A stretch of DNA of 22,358 nt from NCBI GenBank assembly GCA_019314105.1, contig JAFCZY010000005.1:1-22358 (forward strand), read 5' to 3'. The position numbers were made by a program, and so were the translations under genes. Positions 9,627-16,941 of this stretch are shown here, one piece after another (position 1 is the first letter of the stretch; each line of letters starts with the position of its first letter). The notes below the pieces were generated by a model. That model searched no databases, had not been told where the DNA came from, and was given only the letters and a program-made list of their open reading frames with translations. The stretch comes from Deltaproteobacteria bacterium. GTDB taxonomy: Bacteria > Desulfobacterota > Desulfobacteria > Desulfobacterales > Desulfobacteraceae.

Positions 9627-10247
9627 CTACTCCTTTGAAGCATCATCTGTCTTATCTTCCAACTCGCTTCTATCCGCAACGACCCTGTCTATAATGCCAT
9701 AGTCCGTGGCTTCTATGGCTGACATAAAAAAATCTCTGTCTGTATCTTCTGATATTTTTTTAATATTCTGACCCGTATGAAAGGATAAAATTTCATTTAA
9801 TGTATCCTTCATTCTTAAAATCTCAGTAGCCTGTATTTTAATATCAGTAGCCTGCCCTTGGGCACCACCAAGTGGCTGATGAATCATTATCCTGGCATTG
9901 GGCAGTGCAAATCTTTTCCCTTTTGCACCTGCGGTTAAAAGCAACGCCCCCATACTGGCGGCCTGTCCAATACATACAGTAGCCACATCAGGCTTTATAT
10001 ATTGTATGGTATCATAAATGGCCATTCCAGCTGTTACCACACCTCCTGGTGAGTTAATATAAAAACTGATGTCTTTTTCAGGATCTTCCGATTCCAAAAA
10101 CAATAGCTGGGCAACAATAAGATTAGCAATCTCATTATCAATGGCAGATCCAATAAAAATAATTCTATCCTTTAAAAGGCGTGAAAAAATATCGTAAGCA
10201 CGCTCTCCTCTGTTGCTTTGTTCAACAACCATTGGAATTAGAGGCAC
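9627..10247 (-). CDS. clpP: ATP-dependent Clp protease proteolytic subunit ClpP
   Basis: ClpP is the tetradecameric serine protease chamber that works with ClpX. The 206-residue protein shows the complete triad: S98 in GQAASMGA, H123 in MIHQPLGG and D172 in the DTDRDFFM stretch. The family stretch [18 protein letters not shown] is also present. It has no long propeptide. It sits 37 bases after tig and 8 before clpX, as in many Proteobacteria, and is probably cotranscribed with both. Confidence 0.97.
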   Translation of the reverse strand: MPLIPMVVEQSNRGERAYDIFSRLLKDRIIFIGSAIDNEIANLIVAQLLFLESEDPEKDISFYINSPGGVVTAGMAIYDTIQYIKPDVATVCIGQAASMGALLLTAGAKGKRFALPNARIMIHQPLGGAQGQATDIKIQATEILRMKDTLNEILSFHTGQNIKKISEDTDRDFFMSAIEATDYGIIDRVVADRSELEDKTDDASKE

Positions 10248-10284
10248 GATTCAACTCCTATAATTTTTTATACACATTAAATGA

Positions 10285-11640
10285 TTACTCTGTTTCTTCT
10301 TTTGATGCATCTTCTTCTTTAGCTTCTGCACCCTCTTCAACTGCATCCGGTTCAATTTCCGTGACGCTACCTTTCTCTATTATAAGGTCAACAGCCTTTT
10401 TTTCAAGCTGCGTATGCTTATAATATTCCAACTGCTTGGAATCCGTGTTGAAATAATTTTTTATTGAATCAACAGGCGCATTCATTCCGACTGCCATTTC
10501 CTCAAAGCTTTTTTCCAGTTCTTCATCGGTAAGCTCAAGCGTCTCCTGGGTAATAATTTTATCCAGAATCAAATGTCGTCTGGCTTGCTTTTCTGCCACA
10601 TCACGATACTGGGTTCTAAGCATATCCTTGCTCAACCCTGCTGCTTCAAGCGTCGTATTATTTGCTGAATAGGCTTGTTCTGCTTCCATCGTAATGCCAT
10701 TAAGCTCTCCTTCAACCATTGCTTCGGGTACTTCGAATTCAACTTTTTCCAAAAGATTCTGGAATACCTGTTCGGAAAGTTCATGTTTGATTCTTTGTTC
10801 ATACCCTTTTTCAAGATTTTCACGGATAGAGGCCCTGACATCATCCAGAGTTTCAAATTTTCCCAGATCTTTTACAAGGTCATCATTGAGCTCAGGTAGA
10901 ATTTCTTCTTGTATTTCCTTTAATGTCACCTTATAGACAATGGTTTTACCCCTCAAATTTTCATCATGATAGTCATCCGGATAGGGGACTTCGATTTCAA
11001 GATCCTGTACCGGGATTACACCTGTCAATTTTTCTGAAAATTCTTCAGGCATAGCCTCTTTCCCGATTCCCATGACGTAATTTTCAATTTTAGGTGTCTT
11101 GTCAAAAGATTCACCATTTAAAAAGCCTTCATAATCTATCAGAACAAAATCACTCGCTTTTACAGGACGTTCCTCTTTTACGGTCTCTTTTTTGGCCATG
11201 GTTTTCTGAATCATATAAATCTGGCTTTCTATTTCACCATCGGATACTTCATACTTCGTCTGTTCCAGAGCAATCCCTTCAAATTCGATATCATCAAATT
11301 CTGGCTTTATTTCCACAGTGATATCAAAAATATATGCATTTTCAGGATCTAACGGGGGCGGATCCATTTGAGGACCACCAACAATCTTCAGATCATGTTC
11401 TTTAATGGCTTCAATAAATGCTTCCTGGATTAAACGCGGAGCAACATCTGCATGAACATCTTTTGAAAATCTATTTTCCAATACCTTCCGGGGAATTTTA
11501 CCCTTTCTAAATCCCTTCACATCAGCTTTCTTTTTCAGCTCTTTGTATGCAATATTCAGTTCTTTGGTAACGTCTTCCTTTGAGATTTCAAAAGAGAGCA
11601 CTTTTTTTACACTGCTCTTATCTTCAATTTTTACCTGCAT
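10285..11640 (-). CDS. tig: Trigger factor, ribosome-associated chaperone and prolyl isomerase
   Basis: Trigger factor binds nascent chains at the ribosome exit tunnel. The 451-residue protein has the ribosome-docking signature GFRKGKIPRKV (residues 43-53). It then has an FKBP-type PPIase domain (about 160-245, with DFVLIDYEGFLNGESF) and a long helical C-terminal chaperone domain. The end is a very acidic tail rich in Glu and Ala (VEEGAEAKEEDASKEETE). It is the first gene of the tig-clpP-clpX-lon unit, whose predicted promoter lies about 120 bases upstream. The length is slightly above the usual 430, explained by the tail. Confidence 0.97.
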   Translation of the reverse strand: MQVKIEDKSSVKKVLSFEISKEDVTKELNIAYKELKKKADVKGFRKGKIPRKVLENRFSKDVHADVAPRLIQEAFIEAIKEHDLKIVGGPQMDPPPLDPENAYIFDITVEIKPEFDDIEFEGIALEQTKYEVSDGEIESQIYMIQKTMAKKETVKEERPVKASDFVLIDYEGFLNGESFDKTPKIENYVMGIGKEAMPEEFSEKLTGVIPVQDLEIEVPYPDDYHDENLRGKTIVYKVTLKEIQEEILPELNDDLVKDLGKFETLDDVRASIRENLEKGYEQRIKHELSEQVFQNLLEKVEFEVPEAMVEGELNGITMEAEQAYSANNTTLEAAGLSKDMLRTQYRDVAEKQARRHLILDKIITQETLELTDEELEKSFEEMAVGMNAPVDSIKNYFNTDSKQLEYYKHTQLEKKAVDLIIEKGSVTEIEPDAVEEGAEAKEEDASKEETE

Positions 11641-11764
11641 GTCTTATGTCCTGTATTCATTTTATTAAAATTAAACTGCATATAAACACTACTTCAAATA
11701 ATTAAAAACATGTAATATATAAAATATATATCGCATATTTAAACCCCTTTCCATAAAGTTTTTT

Positions 11765-11793
11765 AAAATAACGCTTATATATAAAGGTGTCAA
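11765..11793 (-). promoter_or_regulatory. Predicted promoter of the tig-clpP-clpX-lon operon
   Basis: On the minus strand TTGACA (11788-11793) is followed by 17 bases and TATTTT (11765-11770). This leaves an AT-rich leader of about 115 bases ahead of tig. The -35 is perfect and the -10 is moderate. The remainder of the 270-base gap between tig and tRNA-Pro holds nothing else I recognise. Confidence 0.55.
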
Positions 11794-11912
11794 GAAAATT
11801 GGCCAAACAAAACTATTTTTCTATTCGTTATCACACGGCATCCGCTTGTAAAATTCCTTGCCTTTATTATCTGGAAATGATAATTAATATGATTGTGTTA
11901 ATTACTTGGAAT

Positions 11913-11989
11913 CGGGGCGTAGCGCAGTCTGGTAGCGCGCCTGCTTTGGGAGCAGGATGTCGGGAGTTCGAATCTCTCCGCCCCGACCA
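11913..11989 (+). tRNA. tRNA-Pro(UGG)
   Basis: The acceptor stem CGGGGCG pairs with CGCCCCG, followed by discriminator A and an encoded CCA. The C1-G72 pair is typical of bacterial tRNA-Pro. The anticodon arm CCTGC-TTTGGGA-GCAGG gives anticodon UGG. The T arm is CGGGAGTTCGAATCTCTCCG in overall shape. A possible -10 (TATGAT, 11888-11893) lies upstream, but its -35 is weak. Confidence 0.97.
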
Positions 11990-12021
11990 GTAAATACAAT
12001 TCTTTCGAAACTTTCTTGAAA

Positions 12022-13533
12022 CTACGACGCCGCCAAAAGCGTAAAAAATAGCAGGCAGCATCCAGCTGCCTGAAAAAATTTTTGATTTCTTTTTGTGAAT
12101 CGCCAGGGTGGGAAAAAAAAGGCAATACTGAATCCTGAGCCTATATAAAAAAAATCAAAAAACTTTGCATTGCCCGGAGCCCATGCAACAATCAAAGATA
12201 TCAGATAAAAATAACTAATCAAGGCTGTGGCAACAGCCTTGAGACTTCGAGGACCTTTTAGCACGGCATAAAATAAGGCCGGGAGCACCAGGAAAAATCC
12301 AACCGGTCCGAATGAAAACATCTCATTGGGTATCCCTGTTAAATGAAATGCCTGGGCAGCACCGCTTTCACCCAGAAACGATCGTATACAAAAATCATAA
12401 AGTGACTGTAGGGTTTGTGCCATACTCCAGTTAAAAAACCTTTCAAAAAATATATCTATTGATGCTGTAAAATAAAAACTTTCAAGGAGATACCGTATAA
12501 AATTTGCTAACGCTCCCTGTATTCCATCGGTATTGAAAAAAATATTTGAAAATACACCCGGCCAGGAATTTTTATAAACATGATTGCACAAAAATAGCCA
12601 AGATTGTGAGAAAATGACTGCTGGCACAATGGCTAAAAGGGCATAGGGGGTTTTCCCCAGGAGACTTTTCCATGTAATCATGCCATGTCTCCTGAAAAAA
12701 ATTACGCAAGACAGAACAAAAAGAATCGGCACAAAAATCATGCTGGAAATATTTTCGGATATACAAAAAAAGAGGCCCAGAATCAATAAAATGAGATCCG
12801 TCAAATTCGGCTGCTCTACCATTCGATAAATGGCAAGAATACAAAAGAGTGCCACTGCAACAGAGATGATCTGGGTACCCGGATATATCGCCTGGACAAC
12901 AAGCCGGGGCATGGACATGACCAAAATGGCTGAGGTAAATGCCGTGGACTGCCATGAATACCGCCTGGCAAGGGCATAAGTGGAAAACCCTATGGAAAGA
13001 TAGGCTAAAAAACAAAAAATCCCAGCACCGAAATCTGTTCCGAACCGCAGAAATGTATTGAATAAAATAAGATGGTTAAGCGGTAAAAAACCCGGGAATT
13101 TTGAAGCGGCTACAAGTGAAAAAAATCCCTCTTTTGTATAAAGGATTATCGTATAAAGTTCATTTTGAAATTCTTTTGGAACAGATAAAAAAGCATGGAT
13201 TGCCATGTACAAAAAACACAAACCCAAAAAAATGAACAAGATGGGATTTGTAGAACCAAAGCTTTTTAAGGTGGCGAATATAGTGAGAATATATGAGCGA
13301 TGTCTGAAAACCAGAATGAATGAAACCATAAGAAAAAAAGCCTCTATCCATGTGGAAATGATGGGTATGCCTGCAATAAAAAATATCTGACGAATAAAAG
13401 ACAGCAGCATAAAAACAGTGATAATGCCATATGAAGCTGATTCTGCAAAAGTATTACCGTTCATGCGAAATAAAAAAAATGCAGTGGCACACAGGCAAAA
13501 AATCCCTGCAAAAAATACTACAGAAATTAACAC
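12022..13533 (-). CDS. Polytopic membrane protein, possibly GT-C-type glycosyltransferase
   Basis: The 503-residue protein is almost wholly hydrophobic, with roughly a dozen membrane segments and no soluble domain of note. Short polar loops separate the segments. The late AWAPGNAKFFDFF followed by another helix recalls the aromatic- and charge-containing loop near the end of GT-C (ArnT/PMT-like) transferases, but I cannot identify the catalytic acidic residue with confidence, so function is open. The start is a GTG at 13533 with AGAGGA upstream. It overlaps the stop of the preceding Cys-rich gene by 7 bases, which suggests translational coupling. Its last codons lie over a terminator hairpin (12043-12072). 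O-antigen polymerase or other polytopic families remain possible. Confidence 0.75.
   Translation of the reverse strand: MLISVVFFAGIFCLCATAFFLFRMNGNTFAESASYGIITVFMLLSFIRQIFFIAGIPIISTWIEAFFLMVSFILVFRHRSYILTIFATLKSFGSTNPILFIFLGLCFLYMAIHAFLSVPKEFQNELYTIILYTKEGFFSLVAASKFPGFLPLNHLILFNTFLRFGTDFGAGIFCFLAYLSIGFSTYALARRYSWQSTAFTSAILVMSMPRLVVQAIYPGTQIISVAVALFCILAIYRMVEQPNLTDLILLILGLFFCISENISSMIFVPILFVLSCVIFFRRHGMITWKSLLGKTPYALLAIVPAVIFSQSWLFLCNHVYKNSWPGVFSNIFFNTDGIQGALANFIRYLLESFYFTASIDIFFERFFNWSMAQTLQSLYDFCIRSFLGESGAAQAFHLTGIPNEMFSFGPVGFFLVLPALFYAVLKGPRSLKAVATALISYFYLISLIVAWAPGNAKFFDFFYIGSGFSIAFFFPPWRFTKRNQKFFQAAGCCLLFFTLLAAS
12043..12083. terminator. Bidirectional terminator inside the 3' end of the membrane-protein gene
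   Basis: CAGGCAGC (12052-12059) pairs with GCTGCCTG (12065-12072) around a 5-base loop. Minus-strand readers meet a T-run (A-run at 12043-12048 on +) and plus-strand readers meet A6-T5 (12073-12083). It can stop both the convergent tRNA-Pro transcript and the four-gene minus-strand operon, although it lies within codons for AAGCC-type residues. Confidence 0.65.
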
Positions 13534-13871
13534 TCTTTTCCTCTTTCTTTTTGCGCTTCTTTTTCTTTCAGATGATCTCTTATTTCAATCATAAAATTCT
13601 GCATATCACGGGCAAGGGTTTCACATTCCGGGCAATATACCTTTTTGAACATTTTGTCATGCTTTTCCAACTGATGCCTGAACCAGGGGATATAAGGCGA
13701 GCCTTTGCAAAATTTTTGCCCTGTATATTGGGCAATGGGGCATCCTATGCATATCGTAAAATAAAATATTCTGCACGGAGGACAATCCAATACACCACCA
13801 TCAGACCCTTTTTTATCTATGATCCTTTGCCATTTTTTCACTGCGGCTTCCATAATTTTGATCTTATTCAT
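13527..13871 (-). CDS. Small Cys-rich protein, putative metal-binding
   Basis: I do not recognise a characterised family. From the ATG at 13871 the protein has 114 residues: a helical basic start, then C30-x2-C33, C41-x2-C44-P, C55 in KFCKGSPY, C80-x2-C83 and a charged helical tail ending in C114. The paired CxxC motifs suggest a zinc or iron-sulfur site; CIGCPI followed by a C-x-GSPY segment resembles small Cys-rich proteins seen in phages and anaerobes, but no function is known to me. The frame is open upstream to 14006, yet that part overlaps the deacetylase gene and lacks a ribosome binding site, so the start 19 bases after the deacetylase stop is preferred. It overlaps the membrane-protein gene by 7 bases. 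Confidence 0.7.
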   Translation of the reverse strand: MNKIKIMEAAVKKWQRIIDKKGSDGGVLDCPPCRIFYFTICIGCPIAQYTGQKFCKGSPYIPWFRHQLEKHDKMFKKVYCPECETLARDMQNFMIEIRDHLKEKEAQKERGKEC

Positions 13872-13890
13872 AATACCATACCTAAATACG

Positions 13891-14940
13891 TTAAAAAAAA
13901 TGCCCTGCATATTTGTGGACCTCAATGCAGCGCCGAACGACATAGTCCACCTTTTTTTTATTCGCTTTTGCTGCCATTGCACTGATATCACAGCAGGTAA
14001 TACCAACCATCTCTTTTAAGACCGCTTTCACCGCCCCTGAAAGCGCATCTGAATTATAGCCGCCTTCAAGAGAATAAACCATTTTACCGCCGCATACCTT
14101 GTCGGCTATTCTTTTTATTGATGCTGTCATTCCTGCAAATCCTGAAGCAGTCATACGCATGCCCCCCATGGGATCATCTTTGTGAGTATCAAACCCTGCT
14201 GAAACAAGAATCAATTCCGGCGCAAATCGTTCTGCCACAGGCGCAAGCAAACACTCAAAAATAGACGTATATTCTGCATCACCATACCCTTTCGGAATGG
14301 GTAGATTGATCGTATATCCCTCTCCTGCCCCTAAACCTGTTTCTGTAAAAATTCCCGTGCCCGGGAAAAGTCCGGATTGATGAATAGAAAAAAACAAAAC
14401 ATTGGGATCTCTTTCAAATGCGTGCTGGGTGCCGTTTCCGTGATGAATATCCCAATCGATTATCAGTATCCTACCTAATTTTAAAATCTTTTGTGCGAAT
14501 ATTGCACCCAAAGCAACATGATTGAACAGGCAATAGCCCATAGCCCGACTTTTTTCCGCATGATGCCCGGGGGGTCTTATTAAAGCAAACGCATTATCTA
14601 TTTTTTTTGCTGCTACCAGTGATATGGCATTTAAAAGTCCACCTGTAGCATAAAGTGCTGCGTCAAATGTATCTTCACCGGCATGTGTGTCCCCTGTAAG
14701 AGCGATGAGATTTTTCCCGTTGGTTTCAGCAATTTTTTCAAAATACTCGTGGGAGTGAAAAAGGAGAATGTCCTCTTTTTCAGCTTTTTTTGGCAGAACG
14801 TCAACAAAAATATCCTGCATGTCAGAATCAGCCAGCATGGAATATATGGACTTAAGTCTTTGAGGGGTGTCAGGACAGCCATCCCCCGGAATATGCTTTA
14901 AAAATATATCCCCTTTTACGATGCCGGTTTTTAATGTCAT
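13891..14940 (-). CDS. Histone deacetylase superfamily protein (AcuC/acetylpolyamine amidohydrolase-like)
   Basis: This is a zinc-dependent deacetylase of the arginase/HDAC fold. In bacteria such enzymes act on acetyl-lysine proteins, acetylpolyamines or small acetyl compounds. From the ATG at 14940 the protein has 349 residues. Active-site residues are complete: RPPGHHAE (H126, H127), the zinc ligands in DWDIHHGNGTQ (D164, H166), D251 in SAGFDTHKDDP, and the catalytic tyrosine in LEGGYN (Y295). The longer frame from 14961 lacks a ribosome binding site; GGATGG lies before 14940. It follows the stress-protein gene by 35 bases and precedes the Cys-rich gene by 19, so it is probably in one operon. 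Substrate cannot be told from the sequence. Confidence 0.92.
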   Translation of the reverse strand: MTLKTGIVKGDIFLKHIPGDGCPDTPQRLKSIYSMLADSDMQDIFVDVLPKKAEKEDILLFHSHEYFEKIAETNGKNLIALTGDTHAGEDTFDAALYATGGLLNAISLVAAKKIDNAFALIRPPGHHAEKSRAMGYCLFNHVALGAIFAQKILKLGRILIIDWDIHHGNGTQHAFERDPNVLFFSIHQSGLFPGTGIFTETGLGAGEGYTINLPIPKGYGDAEYTSIFECLLAPVAERFAPELILVSAGFDTHKDDPMGGMRMTASGFAGMTASIKRIADKVCGGKMVYSLEGGYNSDALSGAVKAVLKEMVGITCCDISAMAAKANKKKVDYVVRRCIEVHKYAGHFF

Positions 14941-14975
14941 TTTGTACCATCCAAAATTCAAATTTTACGGGCGTA

Positions 14976-15848
14976 TCAATTGGATTTTATGGGAACCGTC
15001 AGCACTGCACAGGGTAAACGACGAAGCAACGCTGCGGTTGTGGTGGTAATGATCCTGCCCGGACGATCATCAACCCCTGCTATTATCAAATCTATTTCAT
15101 GACTTTTTGCATACAACGCCAGCTCTTCACCTGGAATTCCCCGCAGAATATGTGTTTCAGTAGACATTAGATTTCTCAACCTCAAAGACAATTTTTCTTC
15201 CAAACGTCTTTGTGCCTCATCATAAGGTGCAGAAGTGATCTCCACAACTTCCTCGTTCACCGGAGATTCCATGACATGGACCAAACAGATCCTTGAATTG
15301 AATTTTTCAAAAAAAGCCAACGCATATTTTTTAAGATAAGAATCTGATTTCGACAAACTACAGGCAATGATGATATTTGTAAATTGCACTTTTGGACCAT
15401 TTGTATCAAAACCGATTTTGCCGGGGGGTATCACTAAAAAAGGCTGAGAAAATGTTTGTGCCATACGCCCTACAATTGAACCGATAAAAAACTGCTGAAA
15501 CTCTGATAATCCATGACTTGCCGCAATGATGATATCTGGTTTTATCTTTTTTGCGACCTTTGCAACTTCAAGGACAGGATCGCCATAAGTGATGACTAAA
15601 TCCCATTTTATATCGAAACGCTCCATGTATTTTTTTATTTTTTCACGGGCAGTCTCGATTTTTTCTTTTTTTTCACCGCCTCTTTCAAACTCAATTTGCC
15701 TGGATACAGAACCGCGGGGAGGCGGAATAGCATGAAAAATCGAAAAAGAAGCGTCAAACTGCAAACAAAGCTCGACTCCCCAGGGAAGCAAACGATCAGA
15801 AACTTTTGACAAGTCTATTGTACAAAGTACTTTTTTTATTTTTTGCAT
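14976..15848 (-). CDS. Tandem-domain universal stress protein (UspA family)
   Basis: The 290-residue protein carries two Usp folds (about 1-145 and 155-290). The first opens with KKVLCTIDLSKVSDRLLPWG and keeps most of the ATP-loop pattern in ASHGLSEFQQFFIGS, with Ala where the first glycine is usual. The second has IAGVDDRPGRI and TTTAALLRRLPCAVLTVP, a degenerate loop. Such proteins bind ATP or AMP and help survival under starvation or respiratory stress; the exact role is unknown. It is the first gene of a likely four-gene operon, with a GGGGAA ribosome binding site and a near-consensus promoter about 100 bases upstream. Confidence 0.92.
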   Translation of the reverse strand: MQKIKKVLCTIDLSKVSDRLLPWGVELCLQFDASFSIFHAIPPPRGSVSRQIEFERGGEKKEKIETAREKIKKYMERFDIKWDLVITYGDPVLEVAKVAKKIKPDIIIAASHGLSEFQQFFIGSIVGRMAQTFSQPFLVIPPGKIGFDTNGPKVQFTNIIIACSLSKSDSYLKKYALAFFEKFNSRICLVHVMESPVNEEVVEITSAPYDEAQRRLEEKLSLRLRNLMSTETHILRGIPGEELALYAKSHEIDLIIAGVDDRPGRIITTTTAALLRRLPCAVLTVPIKSN

Positions 15849-15948
15849 ATCTTTTCCCCATATTTGTGCCGGCTTTTTATCTTCATATGAATAGGAAAAA
15901 TCACCTTTGATTATGGAAATTCAATCACAAAAAAAATAAACAAAAATA

Positions 15949-15977
15949 ATTTTAGTGTTTTGTGTAAATTTTGTCAA
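15949..15977 (-). promoter_or_regulatory. Promoter of the usp-deacetylase-Cys-rich-membrane operon
   Basis: On the minus strand TTGACA (15972-15977), 17 bases, then TAAAAT (15949-15954). The match is near consensus and gives a leader of about 95 bases. It diverges from the SRP RNA promoter 43 bases away. Confidence 0.75.
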
Positions 15978-16019
15978 ATTGCTGGCAAATTTTTTATATG
16001 GACGGAAAATAAATTGAGC

Positions 16020-16048
16020 TTGAAAAAAATATAAATAACAATTATATA
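16020..16048 (+). promoter_or_regulatory. Promoter of the SRP RNA gene
   Basis: TTGAAA (16020-16025), a 17-base spacer and TATATA (16043-16048). The predicted start is near 16055, which matches the 5' end of the base-paired RNA. Confidence 0.75.
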
Positions 16049-16055
16049 TACATCT

Positions 16056-16220
16056 TCCGGCTGTGCAGGCCGGGTGTACGGATTATTCTGATCGGTCGCC
16101 TCGTAACAGAAGGCCATGAACCTCGTCAGGTCCGGAAGGAAGCAGCGATAAGTGATTTCTTCTGTGTCGTGGATCGATCCCGGTCATGCAATTTTACGTT
16201 AACCCCTTCTGCCAGCCGGA
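16056..16220 (+). ncRNA. ffs: Signal recognition particle RNA (4.5S-type, extended stem)
   Basis: The RNA partners with Ffh in co-translational membrane targeting. The Ffh-binding apical part is unmistakable: CAGGTCCGGAAGGAAGCAGC at 16127-16146, with the GGAA tetraloop. Supporting stems are ACAGAAG (16106-16112) with CTTCTGT (16159-16165), GATCG (16090-16094) with CGATC (16175-16179), GGCCGGG (16068-16074) with CCCGGTC (16179-16185), TGCA with TGCA, and the closing TCCGGCTG (16056-16063) with CAGCCGGA (16213-16220). A T-rich tail (TCTTTTCTTTT, 16221-16231) follows. The 5' end agrees with the promoter. The outer ends are inferred from pairing; about 165 bases is longer than the usual 100-115 of the small type, so the mature ends could be further in. 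Confidence 0.88.
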
Positions 16221-16250
16221 TCTTTTCTTTTCAAAGCCTGCATTTATATC

Positions 16251-16278
16251 TTGACATGTTTTTAAACAGACTTATTTT
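16251..16278 (+). promoter_or_regulatory. Possible promoter of grpE-dnaK
   Basis: TTGACA (16251-16256), a 16-base spacer and TATTTT (16273-16278) lie about 75 bases ahead of grpE. No CIRCE inverted repeat and no clear sigma-32 pair is visible in the gap. Confidence 0.45.
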
Positions 16279-16353
16279 TCAGCCATCATTTGAGTTATAT
16301 TTTGGACAAATTACACTTAACAAATAAAGATAGTTGAAACAGGAAAAAAATTG

Positions 16354-16920
16354 GTGAAAGAAAAAAAGAAAAAAAATGACGAAACCCTCACAAAGGAGTC
16401 TCCCGGGAAAAAGGCCAAAAAAACTAAAGCCAAAAAAGAAGACATCAACGAGGTAAAAGAACAACTTGCGACTGAGAAAGATCGCGTATTAAGACTTTCC
16501 GCTGAATTTGAAAATTACAAAAAAAGAAAAGAACGGGAATCGGATGAGTTTAAAAAATTTGCCAATGAAACGATTTTCAGACAACTTCTGACGGTTGTAG
16601 ATAACCTGGAAAGAGCAATCTCTTCTACCCAGAAAAATTCAAATGAAGAGGGGTTACTTGAAGGGGTTAAACTGACCTACAAGGAAATTATCAAACTCTT
16701 TGAAACATTTAATGTTAAGCCCGTGGAGGCTGAAAACCAACCGTTTAATCCAAACTTTCATCAGGCCGTCACTCAGGAAGAAACGAATGATTTCCCTGAG
16801 AACACCGTCTCAAAGGTCCTTCAAAAAGGGTACCTTCTTCATGACAGACTCATAAGGCCTGCTATGGTTATTGTCTCAAAAAAAGTGGAAAAAAAAACTG
16901 AAGAAATTAAAGAAAAATAA
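16354..16920 (+). CDS. grpE: GrpE, nucleotide exchange factor of DnaK
   Basis: GrpE releases ADP from DnaK and so resets the Hsp70 cycle. The 188-residue protein has a Lys-rich disordered start (nine Lys-dominated runs), a long N-terminal helix (LSAEFENYKKRKERESDEFK), then the beta-rich head with LLTVVDNLERAI and the closing family motif VSKVLQKGYLLHDRLIRPAMV. The start is GTG at 16354; a TTG one codon upstream (16351) shares the same AGGA at 16341-16344. It lies 21 bases before dnaK and is surely cotranscribed with it. Confidence 0.95.
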   Translation: MKEKKKKNDETLTKESPGKKAKKTKAKKEDINEVKEQLATEKDRVLRLSAEFENYKKRKERESDEFKKFANETIFRQLLTVVDNLERAISSTQKNSNEEGLLEGVKLTYKEIIKLFETFNVKPVEAENQPFNPNFHQAVTQEETNDFPENTVSKVLQKGYLLHDRLIRPAMVIVSKKVEKKTEEIKEK

Positions 16921-16941
16921 AAATATCTTGGAGGATATGTT

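Noticed and set aside
13431..13985. A 184-codon plus-strand frame opposite the Cys-rich and membrane-protein genes
   Set aside because: The minus-strand genes there have proper starts, overlaps and motif content; the plus frame shows no domain and no ribosome site.
13872..14006. Longer N-terminus for the Cys-rich protein
   Set aside because: It would overlap the deacetylase coding end by over 100 bases with no ribosome binding site, and the extra residues look like out-of-frame deacetylase codons.
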